Shown: piece by piece, positions 40,345-48,741 of the stretch | Layout: each line of letters starts with the position of its first letter | How positions within the stretch are numbered: the first letter of the stretch is position 1 | Assembly: GCA_009781425.1 (NCBI GenBank) | Contig: WQYC01000019.1 | Location: 1-50,398 of the forward strand | Direction of reading: 5' to 3' | Length of the DNA: 50,398 bases | DNA from: Oscillospiraceae bacterium | GTDB taxonomy: Bacteria > Bacillota > Clostridia > Oscillospirales > Ruminococcaceae | Notes under the pieces: generated by a model | Told to the model about the DNA's origin: nothing | Database searches by the model: none | The model's input: only the letters and a program-made list of their open reading frames with translations | Translations under genes and position numbers: made by a program

Positions 40345-41676
40345 ATGAAAAAAAGAAAGTACATACGTTTTGCGGCTTTAGCTTTGATGATTTGCTTCAT
40401 GCTGTCTTACGCGCCGACGGTTGTTGTTTCGGGAATGACGGCAGAGCAGTTAAACGCGCGAATCAGAGAAAATGAGGAAAGAGCCGAAAGAATCGCAGAA
40501 GAGCAAAGACAGCGCGAAGCGGAAATCGCTTTAGTTCAAGGCGACAGAAACGAAGAACGCCGCAAAGCCGTGCTGATTGAGCAGAGCATTGCGGCGGTGA
40601 ACGAGCTTATATTTGTACTTAATTCAAACATTGTTTTAAAACAGGAGGCAATCGCCAATAAGCAGGCAGACATAGAAGCACTTGAAGCGCGGATTGAAGA
40701 CGCACAGCGCGAGATTATTCTTCGCGAGCATAAAATCGCCATGCTTGAAGCCGAAAATGAGGAAAACTTAGCGAAATTCGGTCAGCTTGTGCGTAATAAT
40801 TACATGACGGGCTCGCTCGGAATGATGGATATTCTGATGGATTCGGGCGATTTTTACGACATGATAGTCCGCGCCGATGTCCTGCAGAAGGCGGCAGAGC
40901 GCAACACCGACTTCATGAACGACCTGCTCGCGGCAATGCGGGCGCAGGAAAAGGAAATAGAAGAGCTCGAGGAAGTAAAGCTTCGTCTTTTGGCGGACAT
41001 TGAGCTTTGCGAGGTGGAAAAAGCAAAGCTTGAGGTTGAACTCGCTGAGCTCAACGACGACATGGCTGACCTTGAATACGAAATGGACACACAGCAGGAG
41101 AAGCTGCGGGTTCAGGCAGGAGAAGTCGCTGCGCTTCAACAAGCAATCGACGGTATGTACAGGCAATTTAATGCAACCAACGAAGAGCTTGAAGAATTAG
41201 AACGCGTCACAGCGCAGCTCATAAAAGAATTGCAAAATCTCAACAGACCTAACTATTCCGGCGACGGCTTTGTTTGGCCCTTGGACGAGAAATTTCAGAG
41301 AATCACCTGCGGCTTCGGCTGGGACGCGGGCTGGAGCAGATGGCACCGCGCGATTGACGTAGGCAACGCGGGAATCAACGGCGGGAACATCTATTCAATT
41401 CAGTCGGGGACGGTTATAGTCGCGGTTGAAAGCAATTCGAGAAGCGGCTACGGCTCTTACGTGGTCGTTGACCACGGCGGCGGCTATACCTCGTTGTATT
41501 CGCATATGCAGTTCGGCTCGGTGCGGGTTTCTGTCGGGCAGGAAGTAAAAGTCGGGCAGGTTTTAGGCTTAGTCGGCTCGACAGGGCTTTCGACGGGACC
41601 TCACCTGCACTTTGAAATCCGAGTCAACGGCGAAGCGGTGAATCCGTTGGATTTTAAGTATTCGTATGTAGGTTAA
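40345..41676 (+). CDS. EnvC-like murein hydrolase activator / M23 peptidase
   Basis: The 443-residue exported protein has a signal peptide (about 1-29), a long coiled coil (about 30-300, heptads rich in Glu/Leu/Ala such as QRQREAEIALVQGDRNEERR), and a LytM/M23 domain (about 310-440). The metal motifs are present: HRAIDVG and HLHFE. Proteins with this layout cut peptidoglycan cross-links or activate amidases during division or sporulation. GAAGGAG at 40331-40337 precedes ATG 40345. It is convergent with spoIID, overlapping by 23 bases. Confidence 0.93.
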   Translation: MKKRKYIRFAALALMICFMLSYAPTVVVSGMTAEQLNARIRENEERAERIAEEQRQREAEIALVQGDRNEERRKAVLIEQSIAAVNELIFVLNSNIVLKQEAIANKQADIEALEARIEDAQREIILREHKIAMLEAENEENLAKFGQLVRNNYMTGSLGMMDILMDSGDFYDMIVRADVLQKAAERNTDFMNDLLAAMRAQEKEIEELEEVKLRLLADIELCEVEKAKLEVELAELNDDMADLEYEMDTQQEKLRVQAGEVAALQQAIDGMYRQFNATNEELEELERVTAQLIKELQNLNRPNYSGDGFVWPLDEKFQRITCGFGWDAGWSRWHRAIDVGNAGINGGNIYSIQSGTVIVAVESNSRSGYGSYVVVDHGGGYTSLYSHMQFGSVRVSVGQEVKVGQVLGLVGSTGLSTGPHLHFEIRVNGEAVNPLDFKYSYVG

Positions 41677-42643
41677 TGACATCGGAAATCGTAATATCGG
41701 TATAATAATACTTTAATATATTATCATAATTGTGACCGCGGCGTGCCATGTAATCTGCGCCGAACTGGCTCATTCCTACGCCGTGCCCGTGCCCCCATGT
41801 AGTCGCGACGAAATTATGACCGTTGAAGGTAATTTCAAACGCGGCGGAGCGCAGGTTCAGTATCCGCCACAGGTCGCCGCCCGACAGCGTCGAATTGCGC
41901 GTACTGACTGCTGAAACGTAGCCGATTGCGTCTGAGGAATATTCCGCAAACCATCGTGTATAGTCAAGCGGCATAATTATATCGGGGTCAAAGCCGAGCA
42001 GAGCCGAGCGCATTTGCGTGGTTGAAATTTCATTTGTGCTGACAAAGTTCGTGAACTCTCTGTCCCAGTCGCTCGGAATTCGCTGTAAATACGGAAAATC
42101 AACCCCCCAAATATACCGCGCAGTATTAGTCGCGCCCGCCGAAACGCTGTGATAGACAGCGTAAATCGGCTCGTTTTCGTGGAGAATCACGCGAGTCGCG
42201 CCGTATTCGGCGGCTTCTCTGATTTTAGCTGAGTAAATCTCATATTCGATTCCGTAGTATTCGCGGGCTTGCTCTTCTGTGAAAAACGGCTGACAGGTAA
42301 CGCTGCTGTCGGAAAAATCCGCGCCGTTTAATTCTGCTTGCGGGAAATTTTTGTTGTTCAGCGCGAGCCGAAGTGCATAGGTATGCGCGGCTACTGCCTG
42401 TGCTTTCAAGGCTTCAGCGTGATACCCCGGCGGAATCTGCGCGAAAAGACAGCCGACTAAGTAGTCAACCGCGCCGATTTCAACCACTTCCCCGCTCTCG
42501 GTAAGAAAAACGCGGAAAAGCTCCTGCGTTTCGTATTGCAAAACAGGGACGGCGGCTTTTACAGGGAACGCCGCGTTCCACAGATAAGGCACAGAAAACA
42601 ACAGTACTGCGAACATGATTAAAATAATTATTACGTTTTTCAT
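41654..42643 (-). CDS. spoIID: Stage II sporulation protein D
   Basis: The 329-residue protein has an N-terminal membrane anchor (about 4-24) and the SpoIID/LytB signatures PPGYHAEALKAQAVAAHTYA near 95-115 and ATTWGHGHGVGMSQFGADYM near 282-302. SpoIID is a lytic transglycosylase of the engulfment machinery that cuts glycan strands stripped by SpoIIP; the nucleotide context shows no spoIIP or spoIIM nearby. Together with spoIIR it supports an endospore-forming host. The gene lies next to an M23 peptidase gene, which may share the engulfment task (inference). Confidence 0.92.
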   Translation of the reverse strand: MKNVIIILIMFAVLLFSVPYLWNAAFPVKAAVPVLQYETQELFRVFLTESGEVVEIGAVDYLVGCLFAQIPPGYHAEALKAQAVAAHTYALRLALNNKNFPQAELNGADFSDSSVTCQPFFTEEQAREYYGIEYEIYSAKIREAAEYGATRVILHENEPIYAVYHSVSAGATNTARYIWGVDFPYLQRIPSDWDREFTNFVSTNEISTTQMRSALLGFDPDIIMPLDYTRWFAEYSSDAIGYVSAVSTRNSTLSGGDLWRILNLRSAAFEITFNGHNFVATTWGHGHGVGMSQFGADYMARRGHNYDNILKYYYTDITISDVINLHTNT

Positions 42644-42748
42644 TTTTATACTCCCTTGACTTGTCCGTGAAAATGGTTTATACTTATAATGTTATGCTTG
42701 TCCTTTTTTAAATATGTTCAAATATGTTCAAGGAGCAACGCTCATCAT

Positions 42749-43639
42749 ATGAATCAATTAAATCAGCGCAGAATCCCAACCACATTTTTAACAGTATTCT
42801 TTCTTATAGCGGCGGCAGTAGCGGCGGTTATCCGCTTTGTGCAGTTTGCCGCGGATATTGTTGATTTTGATACGGGCTTTTTTTATTATCACACAGGCGC
42901 GCTAAAGCATCTGCACTATATTGCGCTCGCTGTTATCGGAATTTGCTTAATTATCTTAGTTATAATCGAAAGAAAGCGTAAGACTCGCTTTTTCACGAAA
43001 AGGCTCAGTCATTTCGATGATTCCGACACTGCAATCTGCGGAATTATGCTGCTGCTCGCTTCCTTTGCAGTGATTTACACAGCAGTCGGCGCAGGGCTGT
43101 CGAAGCTCAGTATTGCCGAGCTGTTAACGGTTTTTCTCGGTGCGGCGGCTTATGCCTTTTCGGGCGGCGCGCTGTTAATTAAAAAAAGAACCTTCCCGTC
43201 AGTAGGAATCGCGTTTTTAATGCTTTCGGGCTATTATGTTATTCAGCTTATTATTCTTTTTCTCGGCAATCATATTATTTTGAGTATGTCCGAGCACCTT
43301 GTAAGATTAATTTATACAGTAGTGCTCGCGCTGTTTTATTTGTCGGCGGGACGAATGTTTATGAGAATCGAAAGCAAGTCTACCCGCGTTAAAGCCTGCG
43401 TTTTCGGCTTCTTCGCGATTATTCTCGCGGTATCGGAAATAGCCGCGAAAATAACCTTCCTGTTCGGCTCGCCCTCGGTAACAAGGTATAATCTCGGCAC
43501 CACGGCAACGACCTTCATCGCGCCCGATATGCTTTTCGCCGCCGAAACGATTGTAATTTTAGTTTTTTTGTTAACCATGCTCAAGGTTAAGCATGACAAG
43601 CAGGAACGCAAAAGCCGCAGAAAGTCGGAGAAAGAATGA
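42749..43639 (+). CDS. Polytopic membrane protein of unknown function
   Basis: Taking ATG 42749 (AAGGAGC about 13 nt upstream) the protein has 296 residues and about eight hydrophobic helices, with basic ends (NQLNQRRIPTT and KHDKQERKSRRKSEKE). I do not recognise a family. It overlaps the next lipoprotein gene by 4 bases (ATGA), and that one overlaps recG, so the three are probably one operon. A tandem AAATATGTTC repeat lies just upstream at about 42710-42730. Confidence 0.7.
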   Translation: MNQLNQRRIPTTFLTVFFLIAAAVAAVIRFVQFAADIVDFDTGFFYYHTGALKHLHYIALAVIGICLIILVIIERKRKTRFFTKRLSHFDDSDTAICGIMLLLASFAVIYTAVGAGLSKLSIAELLTVFLGAAAYAFSGGALLIKKRTFPSVGIAFLMLSGYYVIQLIILFLGNHIILSMSEHLVRLIYTVVLALFYLSAGRMFMRIESKSTRVKACVFGFFAIILAVSEIAAKITFLFGSPSVTRYNLGTTATTFIAPDMLFAAETIVILVFLLTMLKVKHDKQERKSRRKSEKE

Positions 43640-44922
43640 AACGCTTCGTTTTAATTGCACTAATTTTAATGCTTACGGCTTCGGGGTGCGCTTTCGGAGC
43701 TGTTGAGGATATGCTGTCACCTCCGAGACTCACCGACGAGCAGCAGGCGATTTACAGCGCACTCGTTGACAGCAAAGGCACGGCTTTTAATTTAAAATAT
43801 CCCCGAACAGGAGAACATCGTAGTGCGTTCGTGATTTACGGCGAAAATGAAGACGCGGCGGTGGTTTTTTATGAAACCTCGGGAATTAATATCGAGCGCG
43901 CGCTTCTGATGAACTTTCTTTACAAGGATTCCGACGGAAGCTGGGAGTCGCTGTATGAAATTCCGATTCGCGGAATCGACATAGAAAGCGTCAGCTTCGC
44001 GACCTTCGGCGAGGAAGCCGAGGACAGCATACTGCTGAGCTATTCTGTCGGGCAGGGTGAAAAGAAGTGCATGGTTATCAGCAATATCGCGAGCAAGCCT
44101 GTCAGCCAGTTTGACGATATTTACACTTTTATGCAGGCTGATTATTTCTTCGGCAAGGATTATAAGGAACTGCTTGTAATTAAAAACGACCGCTCCGCGC
44201 CGTCGGCGACTGCGACATTTTTCACTTACAGGGGCGGGCAGCTTTTCCGCTCGGCATTGTGCGAGCTTGACCCGTCTGCGGGCGAGTATACAGGAATATC
44301 GCACGGGAATATTTTTGAGAATACAACCGCGCTTTTTATCAACCACAGAAAACACGACAACGCGGATAATTACGGCACTGACTTCATTTATTCAGTCGGG
44401 AACAGATTAGTAAATCCGATTGACACGAACCCCGACAACGCCGCGCGGATTCTGCGAAGGACAGGCAACGTCACAGAGCTCGCGAATCCTATGGACATAG
44501 ACGGCGAAGGAATCATTCTGCTTCCTTCAAGCACGGGCGAGTTCCCCGGGTACGCGCACCTTCCGCCGCAGGAGACCCTGCGCCCCGTTATTTGGCGGAC
44601 GCTGATGGGGAACAGCCTTGTTGACGTGTATCATTCCTACTACACAGAGCGCTGGGACTTCGTCTTTCTGCTTCCCGGAAGATGGCTGAATATGATTACG
44701 GCAACTGTTAATATCGAAGCGGGAACAGTCAGCTTTTACCGCGCTGTGACTCCGATTGAGGAAGCGGACGAGCTGATTTTGCAGATAGTTATTACGCAAA
44801 ATAACGCAGAAAACGGCTTTGAATACAGCTTCGACAGCCCGAACCCCGACGACTCGCTGACCTTAACTGACGAAGAGCTTGAAAACGCTTTCAGAATACT
44901 CAGCAGAATTGGAACTGAATAA
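43636..44922 (+). CDS. Lipoprotein of unknown function in the recG operon
   Basis: The 428-residue protein has a lipoprotein signal (LMLTASGCAFG, lipid Cys18), then an extended region of alternating strands and turns, for example FVIYGENEDAAVVFYETSGI and DNAARILRRTGNVTEL, that could form a propeller-like fold. No family is recognised. Its first and last codons overlap both neighbours (ATGA with the membrane protein, TAATG with recG), implying tight co-translation. Confidence 0.75.
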   Translation: MKRFVLIALILMLTASGCAFGAVEDMLSPPRLTDEQQAIYSALVDSKGTAFNLKYPRTGEHRSAFVIYGENEDAAVVFYETSGINIERALLMNFLYKDSDGSWESLYEIPIRGIDIESVSFATFGEEAEDSILLSYSVGQGEKKCMVISNIASKPVSQFDDIYTFMQADYFFGKDYKELLVIKNDRSAPSATATFFTYRGGQLFRSALCELDPSAGEYTGISHGNIFENTTALFINHRKHDNADNYGTDFIYSVGNRLVNPIDTNPDNAARILRRTGNVTELANPMDIDGEGIILLPSSTGEFPGYAHLPPQETLRPVIWRTLMGNSLVDVYHSYYTERWDFVFLLPGRWLNMITATVNIEAGTVSFYRAVTPIEEADELILQIVITQNNAENGFEYSFDSPNPDDSLTLTDEELENAFRILSRIGTE

Positions 44923-46946
44923 TGTTAAATAACGACATCACAAGCCTGCGCGGCATTTCCACCAAGCGCGCCGCGCTTTATAAAAAACTCGGCATAAATA
45001 CCGTGCGGGACTTGATTTTTCACTTCCCGCGCGGTTATATTGATTTTACGAAGCCTGTTGAAATTAATACTGTGCAGTTTAATGAAACCTGCGTGGTTAA
45101 AGCCGAAGTCGTAAAAAAACTGCGCCCGATTTACACCGCGAACCGCTTGAGTATTTATAAAGCTGTGCTGTTTGACGGCGACAGCGAATTTATCTGCGTT
45201 TTTTTTAATTCCGAGTACAGCTTTAACAAGCTGATTACCGGAAAAAGCTATGTTTTCTACGGCAAGGTCGGCGGAAACGAGCTGCAAAGAGAAATAACCT
45301 CGCCGATTTTCATAGAAGAAAACGCGGAGGATTTTTTAGTGCCGCGATACCGCTTGACAGCGGGCTTAACGCAGGTTATGATTGCGAATAATTTGAAGCT
45401 TGTTCTGCCTGCGTTCAAGGAAGAGGAGATATTTTCGCAGGAAATTTTGAAAGAATTTTCGCTTCTTGATAAAACTGCCGCAATACAAAAAATCCACTTC
45501 CCGTCGTCGCTTGAAGAAAGCGACGCGGCGAAGCGGAGACTCGCTTTTGAGGAGCTTTTGGTTTTACAGCTTGGCATGACAATGCTCAAAAAGCGCAATA
45601 GAAAACTAACAGGTACGCTGATGAAAGAGCAGAACTTGACGGAGTTTTACGGCGCGTTACCTTTTACGCCGACAGGCGCGCAGAAGCGCGCTGTCAAGGA
45701 TTGCATAGCAGATATGCAGGAAGCGACGCCGATGAGCAGATTACTGCAGGGCGACGTCGGAAGCGGCAAAACTATGGTTGCCGCCGCGCTCTGCTACTTC
45801 GCGCATAAAAACGGCTTTCAATCGGTGTTCATGGCTCCTACTGAATTACTCGCAACCCAGCACGCGAATACCTTGCATAAATTTTTAGAGCCGCTCGGAA
45901 TTAACGTAGTTCTGCTCACAGGCTCGCTCACTGCGGCGGAAAAGCGCGAAGCAAAAGCGCGAATAGCAAGCGGTGAAGCGCAGGTAATCGCGGGAACGCA
46001 GGCGTTAATTCAAAAAGGCGTAGAGTTTCAAAAGCTCGGCTTCGTCGTCACGGACGAGCAGCATCGCTTCGGCGTAAATCAGCGCGGAATCTTAGCTTCA
46101 AAGGGCGAGAATCCGCACACGCTCGTCATGTCTGCAACGCCGATTCCGCGGACGCTTGCGTTGATTATTTACGGCGACTTGGATATTTCTCTGCTTGACG
46201 AAATGCCTGCAGGGCGAATCCCGATTAACACTTATTCGGTTGACACGAGCTTCCGCGAGCGGCTGTATAAGTTTATTCTGAAGCAAGCCGCAGACGGCGG
46301 GCAGTCCTATATTGTCTGCCCCGTAATTGGCGATGAGGATAGTAATCTTAACGAAAAAGCCTACGCCGTGAATTATTACAACGAGCTGAAAAATACCTTT
46401 CTGCGCGACATAAACGTCGGGCTTCTGCATGGGAAAATGAAGCAAGCGGAAAAAGACGAAGTAATGAACGGCTTCAAAAACGGCGAGATTACTGCGCTGA
46501 TTTCAACGACAGTAATCGAGGTCGGAATTGACGTTCCCGCCGCGACGGTTATGCTAATTGAGAACGCAGAGCGGTTCGGATTGTCGCAGTTACATCAATT
46601 ACGCGGGCGGGTCGGGCGGGGTGAAAAACAGTCGTACTGCGTACTTGTGACCGACAGCGACAGCGTGTACACAAAGGCGCGGCTTGACACCATGACAAGG
46701 ACTGCGAACGGCTTCGAGGTTGCGAACGAGGACTTAAAGCTACGGGGACCCGGCGACTTTTTCGGGCAGAAGCAGCACGGCTTGCCCGAGTTAAAAATGG
46801 CAGACTTGAGCGGCGATGTCGCGCTTGTAAATGAAACAAAGCTTCTTGCCGAGCGGCTTCTTGAAAACGAAGAAGAACTCAGCGCGGGACTCAAAGCGAG
46901 AATAAACGAGCTGTTTTCGGGGGTTAATGAACATGGATTTAACTAA
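44922..46946 (+). CDS. recG: ATP-dependent DNA helicase RecG
   Basis: The 674-residue protein remodels stalled replication forks and Holliday junctions. It shows the N-terminal wedge/OB domain (about 60-150), Walker A LLQGDVGSGKTMVAA near 275, DEQHRFG, MSATPIPRTLA, and TTVIEVGIDVPAATVMLIEN with the final QLHQLRGRVGRG motif VI. Length is normal. It starts on the stop codon of the preceding lipoprotein gene and overlaps rsmE at its end. Confidence 0.97.
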   Translation: MLNNDITSLRGISTKRAALYKKLGINTVRDLIFHFPRGYIDFTKPVEINTVQFNETCVVKAEVVKKLRPIYTANRLSIYKAVLFDGDSEFICVFFNSEYSFNKLITGKSYVFYGKVGGNELQREITSPIFIEENAEDFLVPRYRLTAGLTQVMIANNLKLVLPAFKEEEIFSQEILKEFSLLDKTAAIQKIHFPSSLEESDAAKRRLAFEELLVLQLGMTMLKKRNRKLTGTLMKEQNLTEFYGALPFTPTGAQKRAVKDCIADMQEATPMSRLLQGDVGSGKTMVAAALCYFAHKNGFQSVFMAPTELLATQHANTLHKFLEPLGINVVLLTGSLTAAEKREAKARIASGEAQVIAGTQALIQKGVEFQKLGFVVTDEQHRFGVNQRGILASKGENPHTLVMSATPIPRTLALIIYGDLDISLLDEMPAGRIPINTYSVDTSFRERLYKFILKQAADGGQSYIVCPVIGDEDSNLNEKAYAVNYYNELKNTFLRDINVGLLHGKMKQAEKDEVMNGFKNGEITALISTTVIEVGIDVPAATVMLIENAERFGLSQLHQLRGRVGRGEKQSYCVLVTDSDSVYTKARLDTMTRTANGFEVANEDLKLRGPGDFFGQKQHGLPELKMADLSGDVALVNETKLLAERLLENEEELSAGLKARINELFSGVNEHGFN

Positions 46947-47673
46947 TATAAGATTTCCGCGGTTTTTCGTGGGGCGCGTTGTTCGCGGCGAGCCGCTGAT
47001 TCTCAGCGGCGAAGACCTGCACCACGCGACAAAAGTTCTGCGTTTAAAAATAGGCGAAAAAGTTGTTTTTTGCGATGATTCCGGACTTGAATACATCTGC
47101 GCTTATACGGGCGCGGACAGCTTTGAAATCCTCGCCGAGCGCGAAAACGACAGCGAGCCGAAGGTGCATTTGCGCCTGTTCCAGTGCGCGCCTAAAAGCG
47201 ATAAATTAGACTTAATTGTGCAAAAAGCTACAGAGCTCGGCGCGTCGGAAATTATCCCCGTGATTTCAAAGCGGTGTGTTTCGCGCCCCGATTCAAGTAA
47301 GAAATCAAATAAAATTGCACGCCTGGAAAAAATTTCCGAAGCGGCGGCAAAGCAGTCAGGACGCGGTAAAATCCCGCTTGTGCATGAGTTTACAAGTTTT
47401 AGCGACGCACTGAAGCTTCATAAAAAAGAAAATTTGGGTATAATATTTTACGAGAACGGCGGTATCGGAATTAATGAAATAATCGCAAAACATGAAAACG
47501 TGTGCAACGTGGACGTATTTATCGGTAGTGAGGGCGGATTTGAACCCTTGGAAATAGAAGCGGCGAACAGCGCGGGGCTGATTACGGCGAGCCTCGGCAA
47601 GCGGATTCTGCGTACGGAAACCGCGCCTATTGCGGCGATTGCGGTTATAATGAATTTGCTTGGCGAGATGTGA
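46933..47673 (+). CDS. rsmE: 16S rRNA (uracil-1498-N3)-methyltransferase
   Basis: The protein methylates U1498 of 16S rRNA using SAM. The PUA-like N-terminus (LILSGEDLHHATKVLRLKIG) and SPOUT knot motifs (QKATELGASEIIPVISKRCV, VFIGSEGGFEPLEIEAANSAG and LGKRILRTETAPIAAI) are clear. ATG 46933 is 9 nt from GGGGG at 46919-46923; ATG 46927 is a possible earlier start. It overlaps the end of recG. Confidence 0.96.
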   Translation: MDLTNIRFPRFFVGRVVRGEPLILSGEDLHHATKVLRLKIGEKVVFCDDSGLEYICAYTGADSFEILAERENDSEPKVHLRLFQCAPKSDKLDLIVQKATELGASEIIPVISKRCVSRPDSSKKSNKIARLEKISEAAAKQSGRGKIPLVHEFTSFSDALKLHKKENLGIIFYENGGIGINEIIAKHENVCNVDVFIGSEGGFEPLEIEAANSAGLITASLGKRILRTETAPIAAIAVIMNLLGEM

Positions 47674-47682
47674 AAAAGAATA

Positions 47683-47711
47683 TTGACAAGCAAATAATTT
47701 TTTGCTATACT
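47683..47711 (+). promoter_or_regulatory. Promoter of the small acidic membrane protein gene
   Basis: TTGACA at 47683-47688 and TATACT at 47706-47711 are 17 bp apart. The earliest in-frame TTG (47702) lies inside the promoter, so translation must begin at 47720 or 47747. Confidence 0.75.
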
Positions 47712-47746
47712 ATTATATAATGACAAAAAAAGGACGGGCTAAAAAC

Positions 47747-47959
47747 ATGAGTAAAGGTTTAGGGTTGTTGATTTTAGGCGGATTGGCTGTTATCGGCGGT
47801 GCGGTTTTCGCCGCGCTGATGATTAGAAACAGGTTCGCGGGAGACCGTATCGACTTTGACGACTTCGATGATTACGACTTTGCCGATGACGAGGAGTTTG
47901 AAAGATTTCTCGAAAAAGAAGCAACAGACGCGGACTTGGCGGACGAAGACGCGCAGTAA
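47747..47959 (+). CDS. Small membrane protein with acidic tail
   Basis: The 70-residue protein has one N-terminal membrane helix (about 4-26) and a very acidic cytoplasmic or external tail (RIDFDDFDDYDFADDEEF). AGGACGG at 47731-47737 is well spaced for ATG 47747. An in-frame ATG at 47720 would add nine basic residues. No family is recognised. Confidence 0.65.
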   Translation: MSKGLGLLILGGLAVIGGAVFAALMIRNRFAGDRIDFDDFDDYDFADDEEFERFLEKEATDADLADEDAQ

Positions 47960-47971
47960 TTTTTGATTATA

Positions 47972-48005
47972 TTAAGGCGGGGAATTTTAAATTTCCCCGC
48001 CTTAA
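47972..48005. terminator. Hairpin between the acidic membrane protein and gtrA-like gene
   Basis: TTAAGGCGGGGAA and TTCCCCGCCTTAA form a perfect 13-bp stem with an AT loop, 12 bases after the stop codon. There is no T-run after it, so it may be a weak terminator or an RNA-stabilising hairpin. Confidence 0.55.
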
Positions 48006-48022
48006 CGTGTATGTGGTGAAAC

Positions 48023-48406
48023 ATGAAAAAACGTGAAGAGCTCACACGGTATATTTTTTTCGGCGGGCTGACGACATTAGTTTCAATCGCGGTGCAATTC
48101 GGCGCAGATTTTCTCGGCGCGGGCGTTACGCTCGCGACTACGATTGCATGGATTTGTGCGGTTGGCTTCGCTTTTGCTGTAAATAAAATTTTCGTTTTCA
48201 AAAGCAAAGGCAAGCCGCTGAGACAAGCGGCGGCGTTCTTCGCCGCGCGGCTGACGACGTATTTCATGGAGCTCGGCTTCATGCTTTTAACAGTAGAAGT
48301 CCTGCTTTTTAATATGCACGCGATGAAAATAATCGCGCAGGCTTTTGTGCTCACGGGGAACTATCTTTTAAGCAAGTTTATAATATTTAAGAAGGTGAAA
48401 AAATGA
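48023..48406 (+). CDS. GtrA-family membrane protein
   Basis: The 127-residue protein has four membrane helices and the GtrA pattern: RYIFFGGLTTLVSIAVQFGAD, IAWICAVGFAFAVNKIFVFK and NYLLSKFIIFKK at the end. GtrA-like proteins are thought to move lipid-linked sugars across the membrane. ATG 48023 has ATGTGGTG upstream. It overlaps the ArsC-like gene by 4 bases. Confidence 0.9.
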   Translation: MKKREELTRYIFFGGLTTLVSIAVQFGADFLGAGVTLATTIAWICAVGFAFAVNKIFVFKSKGKPLRQAAAFFAARLTTYFMELGFMLLTVEVLLFNMHAMKIIAQAFVLTGNYLLSKFIIFKKVKK

Positions 48407-48732
48407 ACATACAGATTTTCGGCAAGACAAAATGCTTCGATACTAAGAAAGCCGAGCGGTATTTTAAGGAGCGCGGTATAAGATTTCAAGCGGTTGACAT
48501 TTTAGACAAAGGGCTCAGCAAGGGCGAGCTGAACTCTGTTCTTGCTACGGTCAAAATTGACGAGTTAGTAACTGACAAAACCGACGAATACTACTTATTT
48601 ATACACCTCACGCCCGAGGCGAAGCCCGATAAGCTTTTGGAGTGCCCGAAGCTTTATAAAACGCCGATTGTCCGCAACGGCAAGCAAGCGACCGTCGGGT
48701 ATAAGCCCGAGGTTTGGAAGAAGTGGGAGTAG
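48403..48732 (+). CDS. ArsC/Spx-family thioredoxin-fold protein
   Basis: The 109-residue protein begins NIQIFGKTKCFDTKKAERYF with a single active-site-position Cys, and continues with FQAVDILDKGLSKGELNSVL and YKTPIVRNGKQATVGYKPEVW, the ArsC-fold pattern. It lacks the CxxC of Spx. Relatives are annotated as arsenate reductase-like, but no other arsenic gene is present, so a general redox role is likelier. Starts by ATGA overlap with the GtrA gene. Confidence 0.85.
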   Translation: MNIQIFGKTKCFDTKKAERYFKERGIRFQAVDILDKGLSKGELNSVLATVKIDELVTDKTDEYYLFIHLTPEAKPDKLLECPKLYKTPIVRNGKQATVGYKPEVWKKWE

Positions 48733-48741
48733 GAGGCAGAT

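Noticed and set aside
48403-48732. Arsenate resistance operon
   Set aside because: Only an ArsC-fold protein is present, with no arsR, arsB or acr3; the neighbours are GtrA and a lipoprotein.
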